NCBI GenBank assembly: GCA_012799075.1
Contig: JAAZLZ010000099.1
Location: forward strand, 1 to 5,939
DNA: 5,939 nucleotides
Source: Bacillota bacterium
GTDB lineage: Bacteria; Bacillota; Limnochordia; JAAZLZ01
Reading direction: 5' to 3'
Positions 1 through 5,843 of this stretch are shown here, one piece after another. The position numbers and the translations under genes are program-made. How positions within the stretch are numbered: position 1 is the first letter of the stretch; every line of letters begins with the position of its first letter. The notes beneath the pieces were generated by a model. It was not told the DNA's origin, did not search any database, and saw only the letters and a list, made by a program, of their open reading frames with translations.

Positions 1-1425
1 GGGATCTCTCGCAATACTGTGCGGAAATACTGCGAAGGAGATGAACTACCGATACCGAAGCCGAGGGAGCGGGTCAAACCAATCATAACGGATGATGTTA
101 AAGACTGGATTCAAGGATACCTTAAAGAAGATGAGGAAGCGAATAAAGTTCTGGGTGCTACCAAACAGCGTCACACGGCATGGCGCATCCATGAGCGCTT
201 ATGCCTGGAGCACGGATTTTCGGGTAGTTATGAAGCTGTGGCACGCGCAGTACGGGAGCTGCGGCCGAAAGAAAGGGAAGTTTTTATTCCTCTGGCCTGG
301 GATCCCGGTGATGCCGTGCAAGTCGATTGGGGACAAGCCAAGGTATATTTAGCAGGGGAACCCATCAAAGCTCATTTGTTTTGTGCTAGATTATGTTATA
401 GTGCCCTGCCCTTTGTAGTCGCTTATCCAGCTGAGCGGAACGAGTTCCTGCTTGATGGCCATCGTCAGGCGTTTGAATTCTTTCAAGGAGTTCCCCGCCG
501 AGTTATCTACGATAATTTGCGGACAGTGGTCAAGGAAGGTTGGGGGCGGTGTGTAACACAAAAACAGCCCCAGTTTCGACTCTTTGAAGCACATTATGCC
601 TTCATCAGCGAGTTTTGCAGCCCCAGACAGGGGCATGAGAAAGGGTTAGTCGAAGGGCTTGTGGGCTGGTTTCGGCGAAACATCCTAGTCCCTATACCTC
701 ATGCCGAAAACTGGAACGAATTAAATGCAATTATGCGTCAGCAATGTTTAAATAGTCTACAACGCATTCTCGGTGGCTACACTGAATCAATAGGGGCGGC
801 CTACGAAAGGGAGCGTTGCCGCCTGTTACCCCTCCCCACTAAGCCTTTAGAAACCTGCCGGCTCCAAACATCTCGGGTTCGACCAGATAGCTTAGTGCGG
901 GTAGACAATAATTACTACAGCGTTCCCGCTTTCTGGGTGGGCCAATGGCTAACAGTGAAAGCATATCCGTTTCGAGTGGAGATTTGGGCTCATGGGGAGC
1001 AGGTAGCCCAGCATGAACGCTATTTTTCCAAGGGCCATACTATTTATGACTTGGGTCACTACATCGACGTGTTAGAGCGTAAGCCCCGCGCTGTAAGGCA
1101 AGCAAAGCCTATACGAGAAACTGTAACCGCCGAAGTTCAGGCTGTTCGAGACCACCTACCCGAGGGGGCAGCCGGGGACAAAGAGTTTGTCCAGATTCTG
1201 CGCTTGCTCTTGGAATACGGCGAGGCATCACTCTTGGCCGCTATCAATGTTTGCCAAACGAGTGGTGCCATTTCCTACGAGACTATCCGCTTTCATCTCT
1301 TACAGCAGCTCCAGACTGTAAGTGAACCCGCACTTGTCAGTATTGAAAGAAGTGCTTGCGGACCCTCTGTAACCCCCACAGACTTAAACGTCTACGATGA
1401 CCTAGTGAAGGCAGGTGTGCAATGA
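1..1425 (+). CDS. istA: IS21-family transposase IstA (5' partial), element A
   Basis: IstA is the DDE/D recombinase that cuts and joins the element's ends, working with IstB. The frame is open to base 1, and the first residues read GISRNTVRKY, the end of the usual N-terminal helix-turn-helix, so the true start is upstream. The GTG at 19 is not a likely start. Counting from that GTG, the catalytic triad is visible: D103 in VQVDWGQA, D165 in VIYDNLRT and E212 in HEKGLVEG, with 46 residues between the last two. A Mu-type C-terminal beta domain follows at about 285-350 (VRVDNNYYSVPAFWVG, then HYIDVLERKP). No frameshift or stop is seen. The stop TGA overlaps the istB start, implying coupled translation. 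The family assignment is very secure. Confidence 0.96.
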   Translation, partial: GISRNTVRKYCEGDELPIPKPRERVKPIITDDVKDWIQGYLKEDEEANKVLGATKQRHTAWRIHERLCLEHGFSGSYEAVARAVRELRPKEREVFIPLAWDPGDAVQVDWGQAKVYLAGEPIKAHLFCARLCYSALPFVVAYPAERNEFLLDGHRQAFEFFQGVPRRVIYDNLRTVVKEGWGRCVTQKQPQFRLFEAHYAFISEFCSPRQGHEKGLVEGLVGWFRRNILVPIPHAENWNELNAIMRQQCLNSLQRILGGYTESIGAAYERERCRLLPLPTKPLETCRLQTSRVRPDSLVRVDNNYYSVPAFWVGQWLTVKAYPFRVEIWAHGEQVAQHERYFSKGHTIYDLGHYIDVLERKPRAVRQAKPIRETVTAEVQAVRDHLPEGAAGDKEFVQILRLLLEYGEASLLAAINVCQTSGAISYETIRFHLLQQLQTVSEPALVSIERSACGPSVTPTDLNVYDDLVKAGVQ

Positions 1426-2180
1426 TGGCCACCGGCAAAGAAGAGCTTATCCACCTCTACGCGAAGATACTGCGCTTACCTACTCTGGCCAACTATGCCA
1501 CCATAGTCCGGGAGGCTGCGCAGCATTGCCTAGGCTACGAAGATTTTCTGTGCGCCTTACTCGAGCATGAGGTGGAGCAGCGGCAGGAGAACCAATACAA
1601 ACGCCGCCTCAAAGCCGCCCGTTTCCCCCAGCTCAAGACCCTGGACACCTTTGACTTCCGATGCCTGCAGAATGTTAAGCAGGCACAGATCAACGAACTG
1701 GCTACAGGGCGATTCATTGAGAGAAGACAGCCGGTACTTATGTTTGGCAATCCGGGGACAGGAAAAACCCATTTAGCCATAGCGCTAGCTTATCGAGTCT
1801 GCCAGCTTGGTTATACCACCAGATTTTATACTGCCGGTGAACTCGCGACTGATTTGGCGGAAGCCAGTCAGCAAGGGCGCCTCAGCGCTTTACAGGCGAG
1901 GTTGCTGAAGGTCGAACTGTTAGTCATCGATGAGCTCTCTTACATTAGCTTTGGACGGGCCAATGCAGAATTGCTCTTTCAGGTGATTTCTAATCGCTAC
2001 GAGCGCGGCAGCGTGATAATCACGACGAATCTGCCCTTTTCCCGTTGGACTGAACTATTCGGGGATGCAACTCTCACTGCGGCCTTGGTAGATCGTTTGG
2101 CCCATCGTGCTATCCTGCTAGATATGAACGGAGAATCGTACCGGTTAAAGCAAGCTCAAGCAAAACAGCAGGAAAGCTGA
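1422..2180 (+). CDS. istB: IS21-family helper ATPase IstB, element A
   Basis: IstB is a DnaC/DnaA-like AAA+ ATPase. In this family it forms oligomers on target DNA, bends it, and recruits and stimulates IstA. At 252 residues it has the usual length. The N-terminal helical part (1-95) precedes Walker A GNPGTGKTH at 109-117 (K115, T116), Walker B LLVIDELSY with D170 and E171, a sensor-1 region VIITTNLPF around N203, and the arginine-containing DRLAHR at 224-229. The ATG at 1422 lies inside ATGATG at the end of istA. A second ATG at 1425 would remove one residue. The ribosome site is weak (AAGGCAGG, about 1408-1415), fitting translational coupling to istA. Nothing appears broken. Confidence 0.96.
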   Translation: MMATGKEELIHLYAKILRLPTLANYATIVREAAQHCLGYEDFLCALLEHEVEQRQENQYKRRLKAARFPQLKTLDTFDFRCLQNVKQAQINELATGRFIERRQPVLMFGNPGTGKTHLAIALAYRVCQLGYTTRFYTAGELATDLAEASQQGRLSALQARLLKVELLVIDELSYISFGRANAELLFQVISNRYERGSVIITTNLPFSRWTELFGDATLTAALVDRLAHRAILLDMNGESYRLKQAQAKQQES

Positions 2181-2194
2181 TGTCCAGTTTCTTG

Positions 2195-2217
2195 CCCCCC
2201 TCCCCGGGGGAGGGGGG
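2195..2217. repeat. Perfect GC-only palindrome at the 3' side of istB (element A)
   Basis: Two 11-base arms (2195-2205 and 2207-2217) are exactly complementary around one central G: six C, T, four C, then G, then four G, A, six G. The palindrome starts 14 bases after the istB stop, and its last G is also the first base of the first terminal repeat. As RNA it could fold into a hairpin of about 9-10 bp on either strand, but no T-run follows on either side, so it is not a standard intrinsic terminator. It may limit transcription passing through the element end; that is inference. Confidence 0.7.
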
Positions 2218-2262
2218 TGGCTCAAACTTACGTGACAGAAAGTGGCTCAAACTTACGTGACA
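2217..2262. repeat. Two exact 21-bp direct repeats forming the right terminus of element A
   Basis: The same 21 bases (starting GTGGCTCAAAC and ending TTACGTGACA) occur at 2217-2237 and 2242-2262 with no mismatch, separated by GAAA, giving a 25-bp period. Read inward from 2262 each begins TGTCACGTAAG. Multiple terminal direct repeats are characteristic IstA binding sites in IS21 elements. The matching left-end repeats should lie just left of the window. Confidence 0.9.
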
Positions 2263-2276
2263 ACCCTGGATCACTT

Positions 2277-2494
2277 TTATATTGCAAAACGCAATATCTT
2301 AGATGATATGCGCAGGCAGACGAAGATTACGCCCAAACAGTATTGAAAATGTGGTGTCAAAAAGGATGGAATGAGGGAGACCGTCCGTCCGCAAACAGGA
2401 CAGCGATACCTTTGAATAACGATCCGATAGACCTCTGTAAACCAAATGCAGTTTCGCTCGTAAAATCCATTTCGCCATAGTCGACCTGTGTATC
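2277..2494 (-). pseudogene. Truncated zinc-ribbon protein gene fragment (DUF6431-like), relic
   Basis: On the minus strand this encodes about 72 residues of host or older-IS origin, beginning RYTGRLWRNGFYERN and continuing through YRCPVCGRTVSLIPSF and PHFQYCLGVI to a TAA at 2277-2279. The CPVCGRT knuckle within 'RIVIQRYRCP' resembles the N-terminal zinc-ribbon domain of DUF6431 proteins, transposase-associated proteins common in Firmicutes. This match is from memory of the family, not a search. The sequence upstream of RYTG is replaced by the left end of element B, so the start codon and the expected first zinc ligands are gone. An ATG at 2517-2519 lies inside the IS end and is probably accidental. 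The reading ends 14 bp before element A. Not expected to be functional. Confidence 0.65.
2279..2297. repeat. Short AT-rich inverted repeat next to element A
   Basis: Arms ATATTGC (2279-2285) and GCAATAT (2291-2297) are perfect complements around the 5-base loop AAAAC. The repeat overlaps the stop codon of the zinc-ribbon relic and lies 16 bp from the element A end. There is no T-run after it on either strand, so it is a weak candidate for a terminator. It may be chance, or a fold-prone site favoured by an insertion. Confidence 0.35.
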
Positions 2495-2596
2495 TGCATA
2501 TTCCGGCGTAATCGTCCACTCATTCCGGAGGTAGCCGACCACCGATTCCGGTTGAAGCCGACCACCGATTCCGATTTCGAACCGACCAGGTTCGGA
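2495..2596. repeat. Left terminal repeat array of element B (23-24 bp period)
   Basis: The terminal TGCATATTCCGG (2495-2506) is followed by units CGTCCACTCATTCCGG (2513-2528), CGACCACCGATTCCGG (2536-2551), CGACCACCGATTCCGA (2559-2574) and a decayed CGACCAGGTTCGG (2583-2595). Starts are spaced 23, 23 and 24 bp. The consensus CGACCACYGATTCCGG is the reverse complement of the unit at the right end. These are the expected IstA binding sites. A partial unit in the opposite orientation (CCGAAGTGGTCGG, 2626-2638) lies further in. Confidence 0.88.
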
Positions 2597-2779
2597 GCGA
2601 AGCGACGCCGACACTTGTAGTGTAACCGAAGTGGTCGGTTAGCTGCAAGTAATCCCTGTATTTAGTTGACTGAAAGAAATAGATTCTCGTTGTCGGCCCT
2701 GTGGTAATGCGGCCAACTCGAAGAATTGTCCACAAGGCCGTCATTTCCACAGGGCACGCTTTGGGACCTTGACCTTTAG
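2597..2779. other. Non-coding stretch between istB and the left repeats of element B
   Basis: About 180 bp without a convincing gene. It contains an inverted partial terminal-repeat unit (2626-2638) and a long-loop inverted repeat (2696-2755). Minus-strand reading frames cross it but run into the terminal repeats, and I see no family features in them. It is the 3' untranslated part of the element B transcript. Confidence 0.6.
2696..2755 (-). repeat. Nested inverted repeat downstream of istB (element B)
   Basis: GCCCTGTGG (2696-2704) and CCACAGGGC (2747-2755) are perfect 9-base complements. Inside them CGGCC (2710-2714) and GGCCG (2736-2740) also pair, at nearly symmetric distances of 5 and 6 bases from the outer arms. 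The structure begins about 25 bases after the istB stop on the minus strand. There is no T-run after it, so it is not a standard terminator. It could protect the 3' end of the mRNA or mark an internal protein site; either is inference. Confidence 0.5.
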
Positions 2780-3526
2780 CTAAAGCGATTCGCTCCCTCC
2801 CGCTTGAATTTTACGCATCGACTCACCTCCAAGTGTAATTTTGAAGGCGCCGTGCACCAGACGATCAAGGATCGCATCGGCAGCACTTGGGTCGGCCATT
2901 GTGCCGTGCCACTCCGCGATTGGCAGCTGGCTGGCGATGATGGTTGACCGGCTTTCAACGCGATCATCAATGACTTCAAGCAGCTCCCGGCTTTCTGTCT
3001 CCGTCAGGGGTGCCAGTCCCCAGTCGTCAAGAATGAGCACGTCCGTGCGCGCGAGCTTCCGAAGCAACTTTGGGTGGGTGCCATCCCCTTTAGCCATGGC
3101 CAGCTCCGCAATAAAACGAGCTAGTCGATAGTAGCGGGCACGAAAGCCCTGTCGGCATGCCGCGTTGGCCAGGGCGCAGATGATGTAGGTCTTCCCGCAG
3201 CCGGTGGGGCCGGTGATGAGAATCGACTGATGAGAGCGAACCCAGCGGCACTGAGCAAGACTTTGCAGCAAGGCACGATCCAGCCCTCGCTGATGCCGAT
3301 AGTCGATATCCTCCATGCAGGCCGGGATACGCAGCTTGGCCTCGCGTAGAAGCCGAGTGAGGCGCCGGTCCTGTCGGTAAATGTATTCTGCATCGACGAG
3401 GAGACCTAGCCGTTCCTCAAAGGAGAGTTGTCGGATGTCCGGTTGCCGAGTTTGCGCCGTCAGCTCGTCGACCATGCCATTGAGCCGCATTTCATGAAGC
3501 CGGTCAAAAGTTTGCTGGATTAACAC
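2780..3526 (-). CDS. istB: IS21-family helper ATPase IstB, element B
   Basis: An AAA+ ATPase helper of transposition, 248 residues, the normal length. After the N-terminal helical domain (MLIQQTFDRLHEMRLNGMVD onward) come Walker A GPTGCGKT at 106-113 (K112, T113), Walker B VLILDDWG with D167 and D168, a sensor-1 stretch STIIASQLP near 194-202, and DRLVHGA at 221-227. The start is a GTG at 3524-3526, supported by AGGAGGAG at 3532-3539 with 5 bases between. It overlaps the end of istA by 7 bases. The Walker A and B residues differ from element A's copy (GPTGCGKT versus GNPGTGKT; DD versus DE), placing the two in different IS21 branches. The stop TAG is at 2780-2782. Confidence 0.96.
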   Translation of the reverse strand: MLIQQTFDRLHEMRLNGMVDELTAQTRQPDIRQLSFEERLGLLVDAEYIYRQDRRLTRLLREAKLRIPACMEDIDYRHQRGLDRALLQSLAQCRWVRSHQSILITGPTGCGKTYIICALANAACRQGFRARYYRLARFIAELAMAKGDGTHPKLLRKLARTDVLILDDWGLAPLTETESRELLEVIDDRVESRSTIIASQLPIAEWHGTMADPSAADAILDRLVHGAFKITLGGESMRKIQAGGSESL

Positions 3527-5061
3527 GGGATCTCCTCCTCTACGGCGTAATAGGCAGCGCCGCGGACATTTTCATGTGGGGTGGCCCTTTCGTTTCCAGG
3601 CGTTTCGACTTCGATTCGGTCCAAGCCGTTTGTAAGAATCGAGGCGACACTCCTGTAGGAAAGCGCTCTATAGGCGATGGCCCTTGCACAAGCTGCTTCG
3701 AGGCGCTCCCTAGGGTAGGACCTGCTCAGTCGCAAGATGCCCAAACAGGCACGATAGCCTTGTTCAGGATGTCGCTTTGACTCCAGGAGCGCTTCGATGA
3801 ACGCACCTGTTTGGGGTCCGGTTTTTCGGCCCCAGTTGATAAGGCGCGACGGGGACCACTCGGCATGGGCCCTGTGGGCGGCGGGCATATGATTTAGGTT
3901 GGTGCTGCAATATCCTTTGCGGTAGGCCCGCGGGTGGCTGGCGACGCGACTGCCTTTGTGCAAGATTTCAACGGTGTTCGCCGTCAGGCGCACATCCACT
4001 TCCTCGCGCACAAGCCGATGCGGGACGCTGTAAAAGGCTTTGTCGACCTCAATGTGATAGTCGATATTCACTTTTGCCTTGCGCCACTGGGCAAACACGT
4101 AGCGTTCTTTTGGAAGCGACTTGAGCGCCGGGCGTTCAAGCTCCTCGAACAGGGAACGACGGGTTCCTTCGAGTTTTTGGAAGGGCCTGTTGTTTAGTTG
4201 CTCCCTCAACTCGGAAACGGCAGCATTTACGTCGGCTAGATTCGTGAAGACCTGATTTCGCAAGGCGGCGATGATCCAACGTTCCACTTGAAGCACGCCG
4301 TTTTCCGCTTTGGCTTTGTCTCGGCTTTTGTACGGACGCGCCGGGATAATGACCGTATCGTAATGTTCGGCCATCTCCAGGTACGTTGGATTGGCGTCAG
4401 GCTCATAGTAATTAGCATCTTTCACACCCGACTTGAGGTTATCGGGCACAATGATACTGCTTACGCCGCCAAAAAACTGGAACGCGTTGCAATGCGCTTG
4501 GATCCACGATGGCAAATCTTGGGACCGACAGGCTTCAACGTATGTGTAGCTGCTTGCACCCAGCACGGCCACGAATAACTCGGCTTGATATGTGTCCCCC
4601 GTCTTGAGATTAACAATGGGGATCTTTTCGCCGCTGAAATCAACGAACATCTTTTCGCCAGCAACGTGCGTTTGCCGCATCGGCAAGTCCAGCTTATCAC
4701 GCCATTTGCGGTAGCGGGCGCAAAACTGGCTGTATTGTAGTCCGTCTGAATGCGTTTGTTTGTATTCGCCCCAGAGGAGCTGCAACGTCACATTTTTACT
4801 CTTGCGCAATTCACGATGGATCCACTCCATGTCGGGTTCGGGCCGCATCACTGATTCTTGTCGCATTCCTTGCGGATAGAGTATCGATTCAAGTGTCAGT
4901 TCATCGAGTTCCTTCGCTTCGGGCCAAGTCAAGCCGGCTTGTCCGGCCTTTGCCACCAGCCCGCTAACGGTACTGTGGGAAACCCTGCAACTCCGGGCAA
5001 TCTCGCGGATGCCAAGTCCTTTGTCCAATCGTAACCTAAGAATCTCCTTGATACGTCGCAT
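3520..5061 (-). CDS. istA: IS21-family transposase IstA, element B
   Basis: A DDE transposase of 513 residues. I choose the ATG at 5061 because AAGGAGG (5068-5074) lies 6 bases upstream and the protein then begins MRRIKEILRLRLDKGLGIRE, as family members do. An ATG at 5118 would add 19 unlikely residues. A helix-turn-helix lies at about 17-40 (GIREIARSCRVSHSTVSGL). The catalytic residues are D141 (KMFVDFSG), D207 (IIVPDNLKSG) and E253 (SRDKAKAENG), with 46 residues between the last two as in element A's copy. The Mu-type C-terminal domain includes HIEVDKAFYSVPHRLV near 336-351, followed by a helical tail (HPEQGYRACLGILRLSRSYP near 431-450). The gene is intact, and the TAA stop lies within the istB start region. 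Confidence 0.95.
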   Translation of the reverse strand: MRRIKEILRLRLDKGLGIREIARSCRVSHSTVSGLVAKAGQAGLTWPEAKELDELTLESILYPQGMRQESVMRPEPDMEWIHRELRKSKNVTLQLLWGEYKQTHSDGLQYSQFCARYRKWRDKLDLPMRQTHVAGEKMFVDFSGEKIPIVNLKTGDTYQAELFVAVLGASSYTYVEACRSQDLPSWIQAHCNAFQFFGGVSSIIVPDNLKSGVKDANYYEPDANPTYLEMAEHYDTVIIPARPYKSRDKAKAENGVLQVERWIIAALRNQVFTNLADVNAAVSELREQLNNRPFQKLEGTRRSLFEELERPALKSLPKERYVFAQWRKAKVNIDYHIEVDKAFYSVPHRLVREEVDVRLTANTVEILHKGSRVASHPRAYRKGYCSTNLNHMPAAHRAHAEWSPSRLINWGRKTGPQTGAFIEALLESKRHPEQGYRACLGILRLSRSYPRERLEAACARAIAYRALSYRSVASILTNGLDRIEVETPGNERATPHENVRGAAYYAVEEEIPC

Positions 5062-5067
5062 GGTGAG

Positions 5068-5074
5068 CCTCCTT
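5068..5074 (-). promoter_or_regulatory. Ribosome binding site of istA, element B
   Basis: On the minus strand AAGGAGG lies 6 bases before the ATG at 5061. It is near-ideal and decides the start against the in-frame ATG at 5118. Confidence 0.8.
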
Positions 5075-5092
5075 GTTGTTGCCACAGGCCCC

Positions 5093-5143
5093 GCCACCTC
5101 CCCGAGTGCTCTTTGCACCTCATTCCTGGAACGAGGGGGTGGC
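5093..5143 (-). promoter_or_regulatory. Predicted folded leader upstream of istA, element B
   Basis: GCCACC (5093-5098) pairs with GGTGGC (5138-5143), and CCCC (5100-5103) continues the stem with GGGG/GGGA-side bases at 5134-5137 past one bulged base. Inside lie a small hairpin GTGC-loop-GCAC (5106-5118) and the palindrome TTCCTGGAA (5124-5132). The outer stem ends about 32 bases upstream of the istA ATG, so it would sit in the transcript leader and could affect transposase expression. Function is inference; only the complementarity is seen. Confidence 0.4.
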
Positions 5144-5196
5144 TCCTCTGGCGTTTGTCACTCAGCGACGCTTCGAAATCTCTGTTCCGGTCATGG

Positions 5197-5390
5197 CGAC
5201 CACCATTTCCGATGATCTCGACCACCGTTTCCAGGGAATCGTAAAAAGTGGTCGACTTCTGCCCGGAATCACTGGTCGGCTTGGCCCGGAATCAGTGGTC
5301 GGGATGAGTCGGAATGACTGGTCGGTTTTGCACTGGAATTGGTGGTCGCATGGAACCGGAATCAGTGGTCGTAACACGCTGGAATATGCA
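5197..5390. repeat. Right terminal repeat array of element B (23-24 bp period)
   Basis: Five units of consensus CCGGAATCAGTGGTCG start at 5263, 5286, 5309, 5333 and 5356, then the terminal CTGGAATATGCA starts at 5379. Spacings are 23, 23, 24, 23 and 23. The units at 5286 and 5356 are identical. Two more units in the opposite direction lie further in (CGACCACCATTTCCGA 5197-5212 and CGACCACCGTTTCCAG 5219-5234, 22 bp apart), plus a half-unit AAGTGGTCGA at 5246-5255. These are the expected IstA binding sites on the side upstream of istA, and may also overlap its promoter. I could not identify a clear promoter. Confidence 0.88.
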
Positions 5391-5393
5391 GTT

Positions 5394-5825
5394 TCACCAT
5401 TCTCTGCCGAAATACCGCCTAATTCGTTCATTTGACCAGGTTGAGGCCATATGCATAACGTAGTCACTAATGTAGGTAACGATGTCCCCTTCGAAGGGTT
5501 TCGGTTCCTGGGATTCGTCTTCATTTGACTCAATTGTCCAGCTAACACCTTCATCTGTCTGAAGCCAGATTGCTAACCTGACGTCTGTAGTCAGATTATC
5601 AATTTGCGACGCGACGATTTGATCTACAACATCAACATAGACTTCCCAGTAAAATGAGTACTCACCTTGCACTTGCACACATATTTCGTCCCAAACGTTC
5701 TCTATAGGTGAATCTTCGCCAGATAATACATCGGTCATTCGCTGAAGAGTTCGTACCACTTTTCTCGCGATTTTCAAGCAAGCACGGTCTGCCAACCCAG
5801 AAACAATCCGATCTTTATAACACAT
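5394..5825 (-). CDS. Hypothetical acidic protein, function unknown (143 aa)
   Basis: I do not recognise a characterised function. From the ATG at 5825 it is 143 residues, acidic (26 D/E against 14 K/R), with no signal peptide or membrane segment, so likely cytoplasmic. It has a helical N-terminus (KIARKVVRTLQRMTDVLSGE, about 18-37), a motif ENVWDEICVQVQGE at 42-55 that I associate with small conserved hypothetical proteins, an aromatic patch YSFYWEVYVDVVDQ at 56-69, and a C-terminal SNERIRRYF. I prefer 5825 because GAGAGGTGG (5835-5843) lies 9 bases upstream. An in-frame ATG at 5888 would give 164 residues. The stop is 3 bp from the end of element B, so the last residues could be altered by the insertion. 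It is more AT-rich than the IS genes and may be ancestral host sequence. Confidence 0.7.
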   Translation of the reverse strand: MCYKDRIVSGLADRACLKIARKVVRTLQRMTDVLSGEDSPIENVWDEICVQVQGEYSFYWEVYVDVVDQIVASQIDNLTTDVRLAIWLQTDEGVSWTIESNEDESQEPKPFEGDIVTYISDYVMHMASTWSNERIRRYFGREW

Positions 5826-5834
5826 GGCTATACA

Positions 5835-5843
5835 CCACCTCTC
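5835..5843 (-). promoter_or_regulatory. Ribosome binding site supporting the inner start of the hypothetical gene
   Basis: Minus-strand GAGAGGTGG lies 9 bases before the ATG at 5825. The competing ATG at 5888 has a less well placed AAGGA about 11 bases upstream, or GGTGG 4 bases upstream. This favours the 143-residue product but does not exclude the longer one. Confidence 0.5.

Larger units (their letters stand above)
1..2262 (+). mobile_element. IS21-family element A, right part (left end outside window)
   Basis: This is the larger part of an IS21-type insertion sequence: istA then istB on the same strand, overlapping by ATGA, followed by terminal direct repeats. The left end and the istA start lie outside the window. 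I place the right end at 2262, the last base of the second 21-bp repeat, because the repeat read inward begins TGTCACGT and IS21 elements typically begin with TG and carry several terminal repeats. The boundary could be a few bases further right. A target duplication cannot be tested because the left end is missing. Both genes look intact as far as visible, so the element could be active. Confidence 0.88.
2495..5390 (-). mobile_element. Complete IS21-family element B (2896 bp)
   Basis: The element runs between matching inverted ends. The left end reads TGCATATTCCGGCGT from 2495, and the reverse complement of the right end reads TGCATATTCCAGCGT from 5390, a 14 of 15 match. Both ends carry further subterminal copies of a roughly 16-bp unit at 23-24 bp spacing. 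Inside are istA (5061 to 3520) and istB (3526 to 2780), both intact, on the minus strand. The shared match extends one base further out (C at 2494, G at 5391), so the true edge may include it. The flanks do not match as a 4-8 bp target duplication under either choice. The proteins differ clearly from those of element A. Confidence 0.9.

Noticed and set aside
2195..2217. Standard intrinsic terminator after istB of element A
   Set aside because: The hairpin is strong, but no T-run follows it on either strand.
2520..2750. Minus-strand open frame of 76 residues
   Set aside because: It runs through the left terminal repeats of element B and the inverted repeat region, has low-complexity repeat-derived residues and no recognisable domain.
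3520..5118. Longer istA of 532 residues starting at 5118
   Set aside because: The added 19 residues do not resemble the family and cover the folded leader; the ATG at 5061 has an ideal AAGGAGG.
5263..5390. Regular repeats as a possible CRISPR array
   Set aside because: Spacers would be only about 7 bp, the repeats drift, and the same unit appears inverted at the other end of an IS21 element. It is a transposase binding array.
1..5390. Composite transposon with the two IS21 elements as arms
   Set aside because: The elements belong to different branches with different ends, and the DNA between them is a broken 232-bp relic, so there is no cargo and no shared transposase specificity.
5073..5435. 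Plus-strand open frame of 120 residues across the right end of element B
   Set aside because: It reads through the terminal repeat array and across the element boundary, so it is a by-product of the repeats; no ribosome site or family match is apparent.
5162..5554. Minus-strand open frame of 130 residues across the element B boundary
   Set aside because: It overlaps the hypothetical gene in another frame and continues into the repeats, giving arginine/serine/proline-rich sequence typical of a shadow frame.
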